A stretch of 22,453 nucleotides of DNA from the NCBI GenBank assembly GCA_023228765.1, contig JALOAM010000032.1, positions 1 through 22,453 of the forward strand. Direction: 5' to 3'. Shown here piece by piece: positions 1 to 7,546 of this stretch (position 1 is its first letter; the number at the start of each line of letters is the position of its first letter). The position numbers were made by a program, and so were the translations under genes. Under the pieces are notes generated by a model. The model saw only the letters and a list, made by a program, of their open reading frames with translations, ran no database searches and was not told the DNA's origin. This DNA is from Dehalococcoidia bacterium (lineage in GTDB: Bacteria > Chloroflexota > Dehalococcoidia > UBA2979).

Positions 1-1589
1 CGCTCGACCACTGACCGAAGCAAGTCGGCGTCGTCCAGCGCCGCAACGCTGCCGCCCGTGAGGAAGTGGGGGTTGAAGAGTTGCTCCGTCGCGGCAACGC
101 GTGGTCCCGGCTCCTGGAACTGCGCCCAGTAGCCACAGGTGGCCCGTGCCGGACAGCGCGGCTCCTCCTGCGTCCCGCAGGCCAGGCGTTCGACGTCATG
201 GCCCGCCTCACCAAGGGCGTGCGCAACGTCCGAGCGTTCGCAGTTCTCCTCGTTGCGGCCCTCGATCGGGACGTATCCGTGCTCGGCAGAGAGTTCGGTG
301 GCGAGTTGCTTCGTGCCGACGAGGACACGGGCCGCCGTCCGGTGTTCGCGGACGGAGCGCGCCAGCGCGGTGCTCTTGCCGACGCCGGCTGAGCTGGAGA
401 TGAGGAGCGCCTTGCCGGCGTTGGCTCGGGCGTCGCCGACGAAGGTGTCGATCGCGGTCGCCGTGAGCGCGCGGGCCTCCGCGAGCGAGCCGCCACCGTC
501 CACATGCCCGGCGGTGTCGGTCGCGTAGGGGAGGCGTCGGTCGCCGAAGCTGGAGGGGACGACGGTCGCGCGGCGAATCCGTGGCCGCCCACCCGCCCGG
601 AACAGGTCATCGAGCCCCTTCGGCCCGCCGAGATCCGCCCCTTCCCAGACGGCGACGTGCGTCTGCAGACCCGCCTCGGCCAATAGACGCAGCCACCGCT
701 CGCGGGCCTGGTCGGTGCGGGGGTTGTCTTCCTGGTCGAGGGCGACGATCACCCGGGCCGGTTGGAGGGCGCTGATCGCGGCAACGTGGGCGGGTCGGAG
801 CGTCTGGCCAGCCACTGCGAAGGTGGAGATCCCGCCGAGGACAGCAGCGACGGTTCCCTTGAGGCCGCCCTCGGTGACGTAGAGGTCCTGCCCGCAGGCT
901 GCCCCGGAGACGTGGTAGAGGTCGTCCATCCGCGTGCCGCGTGCCGTCAGATAGCGATCACCGAGCACCTTGGCCTGGAGGCCGGTGATGCGGTCGTGCT
1001 CGTCGCGATACGCGACGACGTAGCCGTCTCGGCCAGGAAAGGCCGTCCAGAAGGTGAGGCGGTCGTTCTTGTCGGTGAACCCGGGACAAGCCCGGAGCGC
1101 GGGCTCGCCGAACTCCTCGACTAGCGCAGAGATGAAGGTCTGGTGATCGCGTCCACGCCGCGGGAGTGAGCGGAAGCCGAAGGCATATGCCCGGTCTGCG
1201 GTTAGTCCGCGCCGGGTCAGGTCGGCGAGTGCTTCGGCACGGAGATCCAGGAGGTCAAGGGCGCGTCGGTAGATTGCGTCTCTCGTCGCGCCATCAAGCG
1301 TTGGCTCAGGGGTGGCGAGAGGTGTTCGCTCGACAAATGGGAGGGCGCTGACCCCGTGTTCGAGACCGCAATCGCACGGGCCGGTGAGCCAGTGGCGGTA
1401 GGTCGCTGGCTCGGTCGAGAAGTCGAGCGCCAGACGCCCAGCGAACTCCTCTCGCGTGCAGTAACTTGCTCGTTCGAGCGTGAAGCCCGCGCAGCGGATG
1501 CCGCGCCCCTGTGGCAGCGCAGCATGCCCGCCGCAAATCGGACACGGAGTCGCCATGAGGTGGCGGGTCAGCCCCCGAACGCCGCTCAT
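1..1589 (-). CDS. Primase/helicase-like replication protein of an element (partial, C-terminus off the left edge)
   Basis: An open frame runs leftward off the window with about 529 codons and no stop. The N-terminus has a possible zinc site (CPIC near residues 16-19, further Cys near 33 and 44). A TOPRIM-like region follows: the acidic TEGGLKG at about 239-245 and an ALDQEDN stretch with D285, ending in KGLDDLF, as in DUF3854-type primase domains. A Walker A motif (SAGVGKST) lies at about 398-405, so a helicase or ATPase domain begins before the edge. Primases of this layout start replication of phages, plasmids and integrative elements. An in-frame stop lies 15 bases before the ATG at 1589, so that is the longest form; the ATG at 1556 (MATPCPICGG) is an equally good start. 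No strong ribosome-binding site precedes either. Family naming rests on motif recognition only. Confidence 0.7.
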   Translation of the reverse strand, partial: MSGVRGLTRHLMATPCPICGGHAALPQGRGIRCAGFTLERASYCTREEFAGRLALDFSTEPATYRHWLTGPCDCGLEHGVSALPFVERTPLATPEPTLDGATRDAIYRRALDLLDLRAEALADLTRRGLTADRAYAFGFRSLPRRGRDHQTFISALVEEFGEPALRACPGFTDKNDRLTFWTAFPGRDGYVVAYRDEHDRITGLQAKVLGDRYLTARGTRMDDLYHVSGAACGQDLYVTEGGLKGTVAAVLGGISTFAVAGQTLRPAHVAAISALQPARVIVALDQEDNPRTDQARERWLRLLAEAGLQTHVAVWEGADLGGPKGLDDLFRAGGRPRIRRATVVPSSFGDRRLPYATDTAGHVDGGGSLAEARALTATAIDTFVGDARANAGKALLISSSAGVGKSTALARSVREHRTAARVLVGTKQLATELSAEHGYVPIEGRNEENCERSDVAHALGEAGHDVERLACGTQEEPRCPARATCGYWAQFQEPGPRVAATEQLFNPHFLTGGSVAALDDADLLRSVVE

Positions 1590-1627
1590 CCGGCGATTCC
1601 GAGTTCAGCGAGCGTGTAGCCCCGCGT

Positions 1628-1642
1628 CCTCTTTTCGAGAGG
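1628..1642. repeat. Short inverted repeat beside the comM junction
   Basis: Arms CCTCT and AGAGG flank a 5-base centre (TTTCG), about 8-20 bases from where ComM similarity resumes. It could be part of a recombinase attachment half-site, a small hairpin in front of the primase gene, or chance; five-base arms are common. Confidence 0.25.
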
Positions 1643-1650
1643 GACATCCC

Positions 1651-2955
1651 GCCCCCGCCGATGTACGGAAAGAGGGCCCGCTCTACGACCTCCCGATCGC
1701 GGTCGCCGTCCTCGTGGCGTCCGGGCAGGTGCCCAACCACTTTGCGGACGCCGCCCTCGCCGGGGAGTTGTCGCTGGATGGACGGCTCCGGCACATCGCG
1801 GGGGTGCTCCCGTTCGCCGCGATGTGCGCCGCCGAGGGCATCTCGACCGCGGTCGTACCGCACGAGGACACGGCGGAGGCCGGCCTCGTCGGGAGCGTCC
1901 GGGTGCTCGGGCTGGAGACGCTGAAGGACCTCGCGCGACCGCCGGAGTCGTGGCCGCCGCCCCTCCCGCCGACCGCGAGCGAAGCGCCCCTCGAGATCCA
2001 CGACCTCGCGACAGTGCAGGGGCAGGAGCATGTGAAGCGCTCGCTCGAGGTGGGCGCGGCTGGTGGACATAACGTCCTGATGCAAGGCCCACCGGGCTCC
2101 GGCAAGACGCTGCTCGCGAGGGCGCTCCCGGGCCTCCTCGCGCCGTTGTCGCCGCCCGAGGTGATCGAGGTCTCGAAGATCTACTCGGTCGCGGGGCTCC
2201 TCAGCCGAGAGAATCCGCTACTGCGCGAGCGGCCGTTCCGGGCCCCGCATCACACGATCTCGCATGCCGGCCTCGTCGGCGGGGGGAGCAGCATCCGGCC
2301 CGGCGAGGTGAGCCTGTCGCACCGCGGTGTGTTGTTCCTCGACGAGTTCCCGGAGTTCTCCACGAACGCCCTCGAATCGATGCGAGAACCCCTCGAGTCC
2401 GGCGTGGTGACGATCTCGAGGGCGCGTGGGAGCGTGACGTTCCCGGCACGCTTCCTGCTCGTCGCGGCGATGAACCCGTGCCCCTGCGGCTACTACGGCG
2501 ACTCCGTGAAGGTGTGTACCTGCCCGGAGTCCTCGGTCTCTCGGTACCAGCGACGTGTGTCCGGGCCGCTGATGGACCGTATCGACCTGTTCTCGGACGT
2601 GCCGCGGGTGGACCTGAAGGAGCTGACCGGTGACCCCTCCGGCGAGCGGTCCGAGGTCGTGCGCGCCCGCGTGATCGAGGCGCGTGACCGCCAGGCCCAC
2701 CGGTTCCGCGGCACGAGAGTGCTGACGAACGCGGAGATGGGCCCGACGGAGGTGCGCCGGCATTGCCAGGACGCCCTCGTCCCGGAGGCGCAGCCGCTCC
2801 TCAACAGTGCGATGCAGCAGCTTGGCCTCTCCGCGCGAGCGTTCCACCGCGTGCTGAAGGTCGCGAGGACGGTCGCCGACCTCGCTGGCTCGGACCGCAT
2901 CGAGACGGTCCACCTCGCCGAGGCGATCCAGTACCGGCGCCGAGGGGCGGACTAG
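1651..2955 (+). pseudogene. comM: ComM/YifB AAA+ ATPase, 5' end missing
   Basis: ComM is a cytoplasmic Mg-chelatase-like hexameric helicase that promotes branch migration during natural transformation in some bacteria. About 434 codons remain of a usual ~505. The part before APADVRKEGP, which forms the start of the N-terminal domain, is absent and no ComM-like start codon is present. What remains is intact and in frame: Walker A GPPGSGKT (codons near 2083-2106), Walker B VLFLDEFPEF, the family signature NPCPCGYYGD, the arginine-finger region SRYQRRVSGPLMDRIDL and the C-terminal Mg-chelatase helical domain. The open frame extends left into the neighbouring DNA but that part is antisense to the primase gene and unrelated to ComM. 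The clean frame suggests recent disruption. The 5' part may exist beyond the left edge. Confidence 0.88.
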
Positions 2956-3037
2956 CGCGCTCCCGCCCGAGATGTCGGGCCGTCGCCCGAGTAGCACGCC
3001 GGCATGACGGGTTCGCAAGGACTCCGGCCGGTGGGTT

Positions 3038-3047
3038 ACAGATCTGT
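3038..3047. promoter_or_regulatory. Perfect 10-bp palindrome upstream of soxC
   Basis: ACAGATCTGT is a perfect palindrome about 50 bases before the soxC start, in the only spacer upstream of the soxCD pair. It could be a regulator half-site pair; a 10-bp palindrome alone is weak evidence. Confidence 0.2.
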
Positions 3048-3096
3048 TGGCCCTCCCTGCTTACCGTCGGCGCTCCGGGGCGGTGAGGAGGGCGTG

Positions 3097-4416
3097 ATGT
3101 CCGACGAGCACGGACCTGAGCCGGCCCGCAACGAGTCAGAACAGTCCGAGGTACATCGAGGCCTGTCGCGCCGCGGCTTCCTCGCCAGTGCGGCCGCCGC
3201 CGGCGGGGCGTACTTCCTCGGACGGTTCGGTCCCGCCTCCGCGCAGACGCCGACGATCTCTGAGGACGACATCGTCGTCCCGGACGACCCGACGAAGACC
3301 CTGGGGATGAGCCTCTCGCAGCGTGGCCTGCGGTCGCCGTTCGTGCACGTCCAGCGCCAGATCAACGACCCGAATGCCCCACTGGGAGCAGCGGGCTGGA
3401 CGTTCAGCCCACTGCAGGACCTGGAAGGCACCATCACTCCCGCCGACCTGCATTTCGAGCGCCACCACTCCGGCGTCGCGATGATCGACCCGGCGGAGCA
3501 CCGCCTGGTGGTCCACGGCATGGTCCAGCAGCCGAAGCAGTACACCCTGTGGGACCTGGAGCGGATGCCCCAGGAGAGCCACATCTACTTCGTCGAGTGT
3601 TCAGGCAACAGCCTGGCCGGCTATCCCGGCGGAGACGCGGACTCCACGGCGCAGAGCATCCACGGCCTGGTCAGCACCAGTGAGTGGGTCGGGGTCCCGA
3701 TGCGGCACATCGTCGAGGACGTAGGCCTCGACCCGGCGTCTACGTGGGCGCTGTTCGAGGGCTCGGACGCCGCGGTCATGACGCGCAGCGTGCCCGTGGA
3801 GAAGCTGATGGAGGACGCCCTCATCGCCCTCTACCAGAACGGCGAGCCCATCCGCCCGGCCCAGGGCTACCCGATGCGCCTGATCCTCCCGGGGTGGGAG
3901 GGCAACATGCAGATCAAGTGGCTCCGACGCATCGAGTTCGGCGACGCCCCTTTCTACACGAAGGAGGAGACGCGGCACTACACGGACCGCCTCCCGGACG
4001 GCCGATCACGGCAGTTCACCTATGCGATGGAGGCGAAAAGCGTCATCACGCGCCCCTCGCCGGGCCAGGGACTGGCCGGGGCAGGACGCTGGACCATCAG
4101 CGGCATCGCCTGGTCCGGCCGAGGCCGCATCGAACGCGTCGAGGTCAGCACAGACGGCGGCAGCACATGGGAGGACGCGGCGCTCCTGGGTGAGAGCCGA
4201 ACGCGCTCCACCGTGCGCTTTCACCACCCCTGGGAGTGGGACGGTGAGGAGGCGATGCTGATGAGTCGCGCCACCGACGACACGGGATACGTCCAACCCA
4301 CCCGCGAGGCGCTCCTGGAGGTCCGAGGCCCGGACTACACCTATCACTACAACGGCATCCAGTCGTGGCGACTCCACCCGGACGGCACGCTGTCCAACGG
4401 GTACGTGGACGCATGA
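3097..4416 (+). CDS. soxC: Sulfane/sulfite dehydrogenase molybdopterin subunit (SoxC family)
   Basis: The product is a 439-residue periplasmic or extracellular molybdoenzyme of the sulfite oxidase family that oxidises sulfane sulfur or sulfite and passes electrons to a cytochrome c. A Tat signal is clear: SRRGFL at residues 24-29, a hydrophobic run and an ASA cleavage site near 49. The stretch TITPADLHFERHHSG is very close to the SoxC subgroup. FVECSGNS carries the molybdenum-ligand cysteine (C168). A C-terminal dimerisation domain with ISTDGGSTW-type strand motifs follows. The ATG at 3097 is chosen over the one at 3004 because AGGAGGG lies 4-5 bases before it and the Tat motif is then at a normal distance. 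Its stop overlaps the next gene by 4 bp (ATGA). No soxXYZAB genes are in view, so use as a sulfite dehydrogenase (SorA-like) is possible. Confidence 0.88.
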   Translation: MSDEHGPEPARNESEQSEVHRGLSRRGFLASAAAAGGAYFLGRFGPASAQTPTISEDDIVVPDDPTKTLGMSLSQRGLRSPFVHVQRQINDPNAPLGAAGWTFSPLQDLEGTITPADLHFERHHSGVAMIDPAEHRLVVHGMVQQPKQYTLWDLERMPQESHIYFVECSGNSLAGYPGGDADSTAQSIHGLVSTSEWVGVPMRHIVEDVGLDPASTWALFEGSDAAVMTRSVPVEKLMEDALIALYQNGEPIRPAQGYPMRLILPGWEGNMQIKWLRRIEFGDAPFYTKEETRHYTDRLPDGRSRQFTYAMEAKSVITRPSPGQGLAGAGRWTISGIAWSGRGRIERVEVSTDGGSTWEDAALLGESRTRSTVRFHHPWEWDGEEAMLMSRATDDTGYVQPTREALLEVRGPDYTYHYNGIQSWRLHPDGTLSNGYVDA

Positions 4417-5141
4417 CCTCGCGTCGAGGCCCCCTGGCGGACACAGGGTCCCAGCTTGTGCGCTGGCTCATGCTCGGAGGGCTCGCCCTGTTTGCGCTCG
4501 CCCTCGTGGCCTGCGACGGCGACGACGACGGGGATGGGACGGCGACCGCGACGCAAGCCACTGCGAGTCCGACCCCCACGGAGGACGGGGAGGACCCCGA
4601 GGGGACGCCCGCTGGCCCCGGCCCCGAGGCCTTCACGACTCCCGCGCCCGGCGAGGGCCCTCGCAGCGGTGGGGAGATCGGAGAGCCGGCTTCGGAGGAC
4701 GTGATCGCCGCGCTCGACATCGATGTCGTACCGGGTGGAGCTGGCCTCCCGGATGGGAGCGGCACAGTGGCAGCTGGAAGCGATGTCTACGCCACCAACT
4801 GTGCTCGTTGCCACGGCGCGACGGGCACGGAGGGTGGGATCGGGCCTCGGCTCGTGGGCGAGGAGGGCCCGTGGGAGCCGGGCAAGGCGATCACCATCGG
4901 CAGCTACTGGCCGTATGCGGAGACGGTCTACGACTACATCCGCCGTGCCATGCCGTTCGACGCCCCCGGTTCGCTCTCGGATGACGAGGTCTACGCCGTC
5001 GTCGCGTGGCTCCTCGCCGAAGAAGGCATCATCGAGGACGACGTCGAACTCAACGCCGAGACCCTCCCCCAGGTGCGGATGCCGAACCGCGAGAGCTTCT
5101 TCGCCTGTTGGCCCGAGGAGTGCCGCCCCGACGTCCCATAG
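4413..5141 (+). CDS. soxD: Single-heme c-type cytochrome lipoprotein, SoxD-like electron acceptor
   Basis: The product is a 242-residue cytochrome likely to take electrons from the overlapping SoxC. The N-terminus has a hydrophobic helix ending in a lipobox (LVAC, Cys34), so the mature protein is a membrane-anchored lipoprotein. An acidic, Thr/Pro/Gly-rich linker of about 70 residues follows. The heme site is CARCH at 130-134 and the probable axial ligand is M180 in RRAMPF. The region from IGSYWPYAETVYDYIRRAMPF to QVRMPNRESFF resembles the C-terminal half of SoxD. Paracoccus SoxD has two hemes and is longer, so this is a reduced form. The start is the ATG that overlaps the soxC stop; the longer upstream frame is antisense-like noise. 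The gene ends 84 bp before the epoxide hydrolase. Confidence 0.8.
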   Translation: MTSRRGPLADTGSQLVRWLMLGGLALFALALVACDGDDDGDGTATATQATASPTPTEDGEDPEGTPAGPGPEAFTTPAPGEGPRSGGEIGEPASEDVIAALDIDVVPGGAGLPDGSGTVAAGSDVYATNCARCHGATGTEGGIGPRLVGEEGPWEPGKAITIGSYWPYAETVYDYIRRAMPFDAPGSLSDDEVYAVVAWLLAEEGIIEDDVELNAETLPQVRMPNRESFFACWPEECRPDVP

Positions 5142-5212
5142 GCTGGCTCACACCTCCACCTGACGCGGCCCAGGGCGGCTCGCCGACCAGGCGTCTCCGC
5201 GGCCCGTCCCGC

Positions 5213-5218
5213 TACCAT
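5213..5218 (+). promoter_or_regulatory. Possible -10 element for a leaderless epoxide hydrolase transcript
   Basis: TACCAT fits TANNNT and lies exactly 7 bases before the ATG at 5226, the spacing typical of leaderless promoters in GC-rich bacteria. No Shine-Dalgarno sequence precedes this gene, which agrees. No convincing -35 is visible. Confidence 0.35.
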
Positions 5219-5225
5219 CCCGCCC

Positions 5226-6323
5226 ATGGATCAGCTGCGCCCCTTCCGCATCGAGTTCTCACCGCGCGCCATCGATGACCTCCGCCGCCGCCTCGGCGCG
5301 ACGAGGTGGCCCGACATCGGGTGGGACACGGGGTGGAGCACCGGCACGAACGACGGCGTCCTGCGCGAGCTCGTCGGGTACTGGGCGCGCGACTACGACT
5401 GGCCGGCGTGGCAGGCGCGCCTCAACCAGCGCTCCCACATCCGCGGGCCGGACGAGGACGGCGAGATCCACGCGATGGTCAGCCTCGGCTCCGCGGCCCG
5501 GCTGCCGATCATGCTCATCCACGGCTGGCCCGGCTCCTTCGTCGAGCACCTGGAGTCGTCCCGCCTCCTGGCGGAGGCGGGGTTCGACGTGATCGTCCCC
5601 TCGCTGCCGGGGTTCGGGTTCTCGGAACCCGCGAGGGCGCCCGGGATGTCTCCGGAGCGGATCGCGGACCGCCTCCACCGGTTCATGCTCGAACTCGGGT
5701 ACGAGCGCTACGGGGTGCAGGGCGGCGACTGGGGCGGGCACATCGCGCCGCTGATCGCGCGGCGGCATCCGGAGGCGGTCGTCGGTGTCCACGTGAACTT
5801 CGCGATGGGTGCTCCAGCGGACGACCCGACCGAGGAGGAACGCGCCTTCCTCGACTTCCGTGCTCGCTTCGAACGAGGAGAGACGGGGTACTCGTGGATC
5901 CAGCGCAGCAAGCCGCAGACGCTGGGCTACGGCCTGACCGACTCCCCGACCGGCCTCCTCGCGTGGATCCTCGAGAAGTTCTGGGCGTGGTCGGACCATG
6001 GCGACGATCTCTGGGAGACGTTCGACCGCGACCTGCTGCTGACCAACGTGATGATCTACTGGCTGACCGGCTCGATCACCTCGGCGGCCCGGATCTACTC
6101 GGAGCGTGACCGCACGCCGAGGCCGACCGAGCGGCTGGAGGTGCCCACCGGCTACGCGAAGTACCCAAAGGAGCCGTGGGCTGCACCTCGGTCGATGGTG
6201 GAGCGGGCGTACAACGTCGTCCACTACGCTGAACCGCCGCGTGGCGGCCACTTCGCCGCGATGGAGCAGCCGGAGTTGTTCGCCTCGGACGTGGCGGCGT
6301 TCTTCCGAGGGCTCGGCCGGTAG
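5226..6323 (+). CDS. Epoxide hydrolase, alpha/beta-hydrolase fold (microsomal EH type)
   Basis: The 365-residue protein should hydrolyse epoxides to diols in the cytoplasm. It begins with the epoxide-hydrolase N-terminal domain (about 1-95, with LRRRLGATRWPD and YW...DWPAWQARLNQ). The alpha/beta-hydrolase core follows: oxyanion motif HGWPGS at 99-104, nucleophile D168 in GGDWGGH, a lid region with tyrosines, a probable acid in YPKE near 318, and the catalytic histidine H342 in GGHFAAMEQPELF. All triad positions are present and the length is normal, so it should be active. There is no signal peptide. The natural substrate cannot be read from sequence. The gene stands alone between the soxCD pair and a tRNA. 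Confidence 0.88.
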   Translation: MDQLRPFRIEFSPRAIDDLRRRLGATRWPDIGWDTGWSTGTNDGVLRELVGYWARDYDWPAWQARLNQRSHIRGPDEDGEIHAMVSLGSAARLPIMLIHGWPGSFVEHLESSRLLAEAGFDVIVPSLPGFGFSEPARAPGMSPERIADRLHRFMLELGYERYGVQGGDWGGHIAPLIARRHPEAVVGVHVNFAMGAPADDPTEEERAFLDFRARFERGETGYSWIQRSKPQTLGYGLTDSPTGLLAWILEKFWAWSDHGDDLWETFDRDLLLTNVMIYWLTGSITSAARIYSERDRTPRPTERLEVPTGYAKYPKEPWAAPRSMVERAYNVVHYAEPPRGGHFAAMEQPELFASDVAAFFRGLGR

Positions 6324-6358
6324 GCCGATGGGCGTCGAGGATCGCGACGAGCCGCCGA

Positions 6359-6388
6359 TTGTTCCTCGGGAAAGCCGCTGGATACACT
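6359..6388 (+). promoter_or_regulatory. Promoter for tRNA-Arg
   Basis: TTGTTC (6359-6364) and TACACT (6383-6388) are separated by 18 bases, with the tRNA starting 10 bases downstream. This is a reasonable sigma-70-type arrangement. Confidence 0.5.
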
Positions 6389-6397
6389 GAGAGACGA

Positions 6398-6472
6398 GCC
6401 CCCGTAGCTCAGGGGATAGAGCACTGGCCTCCGGAGCCAGGAGCGCAGGTTCGAATCCTGCCGGGGGTACCA
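6398..6472 (+). tRNA. tRNA-Arg, anticodon CCG
   Basis: The cloverleaf folds by eye. The acceptor GCCCCCG pairs with CGGGGGT (last pair G-T), the D arm is GCTC...GAGC, and the anticodon arm CTGGC-CTCCGGA-GCCAG places CCG at the anticodon. The T arm is CAGG-TTCGAAT-CCTG, followed by discriminator A and an encoded CCA. It reads the CGG codon, which is common in such a GC-rich genome. Confidence 0.95.
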
Positions 6473-6491
6473 CTGACCACAGGGTGACCGA

Positions 6492-6574
6492 CCACCCGCC
6501 CGCTCCCCACCGCGCGGACACTCACCTCGACCTCGACCGAGCACGTCGAGGTTCGACGGTGGCGCGGCGGGTGG
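6492..6574 (+). ncRNA. Long imperfect stem-loop between tRNA-Arg and the membrane cyclophilin
   Basis: Three nested complementary blocks share one axis: CCACCCGCC (6492-6500) with GGCGGGTGG (6566-6574), CCACCG (6507-6512) with CGGTGG (6557-6562), and ACCTCGAC (6530-6537) with GTCGAGGT (6545-6552) around a 7-base loop. It ends 25 bases before the RBS of the next gene. It may be a transcription terminator without a U tract, a processed RNA, or a leader structure. No known RNA family was recognised. Confidence 0.4.
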
Positions 6575-6607
6575 ATGGCAATTCGTTGAACGGCGTGCGG
6601 AGGCCTC

Positions 6608-7504
6608 TTGGGTAGCGAGAACCGTCAGACGCGGCGCGACCGGGCACGGCAGCGGCGCCGCCACTCGAATGAGCCGCCCCTCTCGCAGGTCGAGTTCCCG
6701 GGGATCATGGGCTGGATGCAGCGCAACGGCCGCGTCCTGTTCCTGCTGGGCATCGTCTTCATGATCCTCAGCGTGGGCGGGGCGGCGTTTGCGGGCGGCC
6801 TCACGCCGGACGCGGATCCCGAGCCCGTCCCGACCGAGACCGCGGAGCCCTCCAGCACCGGTGAGGCGACCCCGACCGAGGAAGTCATCAACCGCACCTA
6901 CGCCGCCGAGCCGGCGATGGCCCTCGACGAGGGCGTCGACTACCAGGCAGTCATCCACCTGGAGAACGGCGGGGCGGTCACGATCGACCTGCTCGAGGAC
7001 GACGCGCCGGGGTACGTGAACAACTTCGTGTTCCTCGCGCAGAACCGGTTCTACGAGGGGCTGACGTTCCATCGCGTACTGCCGGGCTTCGTGGCGCAGG
7101 CGGGCGACCCGCTGGGCACCGGGAACGGCGGGCCGGGGTACTTCCTGACGGCCGAGAGCAACGACATCGACTTCGAGCGCGGCGCGCTCTCGATGGCGAA
7201 GTCCTCCCTCGGCGTCAGCGGGTCGCAGTTCTTCATCACGACCGGCCCGACGCCCCACCTGAACAACGATTTCACCGTGTTCGGCTGGGTGACCGAAGGC
7301 ATGGACGTCGTGGACGCCCTCATGCCTCGCGATCCCGCCGCGGCCGGCGCGGCGCGCGGCGATGTCATCGCCGACATCGAGATCGTCGAGACGGAGAAGG
7401 CCGAGGCGCCTGCCGGGGAAGCGACGCCCGAGGCAACCGCCACCGCCGAGGGCGAAGCGACCGGCACGCCCGAAGCCACGGCGACGCCGACCGCCACCCC
7501 GTAA
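6608..7504 (+). CDS. Membrane-anchored cyclophilin-type peptidyl-prolyl cis-trans isomerase
   Basis: The 298-residue protein has an Arg-rich cytoplasmic N-terminus (1-38), one membrane helix (about 41-63, VLFLLGIVFMILSVGGAAFA) and a Pro/Thr/Glu linker (about 66-100). A complete cyclophilin domain (about 108-265) follows, and then a Thr/Ala/Pro-rich tail. Active-site features are present: F154-H155-R156 in FHRVLPGFVAQAGDP, SMAKSSLGVSGSQFFIT and the FGWVTEGMDVV end. With the Arg-rich end inside, the isomerase would face outward and assist folding of exported proteins. The start is TTG at 6608, with GGAGG 4 bases before it; no ATG fits as well. The gene lies 42 bp before a second cyclophilin and the two are probably co-transcribed. 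Confidence 0.88.
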   Translation: MGSENRQTRRDRARQRRRHSNEPPLSQVEFPGIMGWMQRNGRVLFLLGIVFMILSVGGAAFAGGLTPDADPEPVPTETAEPSSTGEATPTEEVINRTYAAEPAMALDEGVDYQAVIHLENGGAVTIDLLEDDAPGYVNNFVFLAQNRFYEGLTFHRVLPGFVAQAGDPLGTGNGGPGYFLTAESNDIDFERGALSMAKSSLGVSGSQFFITTGPTPHLNNDFTVFGWVTEGMDVVDALMPRDPAAAGAARGDVIADIEIVETEKAEAPAGEATPEATATAEGEATGTPEATATPTATP

Positions 7505-7546
7505 GCTCACCAACGCCCACTCGAACGCAGAGGAACGAGGACGACC

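Larger units (their letters stand above)
1..1650. mobile_element. Right end of a putative integrated element inserted in comM
   Basis: Similarity to ComM starts abruptly at about 1648-1653, where the reading becomes APADVRKEGP, and nothing ComM-like lies to the left. Instead there is a leftward primase/helicase-type gene of the kind carried by phages and plasmids, open at the window edge. A short inverted repeat (1628-1642) sits next to the junction. comM is a known insertion target, for example for the AbaR islands of Acinetobacter. No integrase, second end or target duplication is visible, so the element's type and size are unknown. A deletion or rearrangement joining unrelated DNA to comM would look the same from here. 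Confidence 0.5.

Noticed and set aside
1480..1650. Extension of the comM frame to an ATG at 1480
   Set aside because: These codons are antisense to the primase gene and bear no resemblance to the ComM N-terminus.
1306..2092. Two minus-strand frames across the comM junction, one ending in an ATGA overlap with the primase start at 1589
   Set aside because: Most of each frame is antisense to comM. In the overlapping one, no start codon lies on the element side of the junction, so a short leader gene cannot be supported.
2966..2979. Small hairpin CCCGA-GATG-TCGGG after comM
   Set aside because: A 5-bp stem without a U tract is too weak to call a terminator.
5259..6521. 420-residue open frame on the minus strand
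   Set aside because: It is antisense to the epoxide hydrolase, has mirror-codon composition and no recognisable motif.
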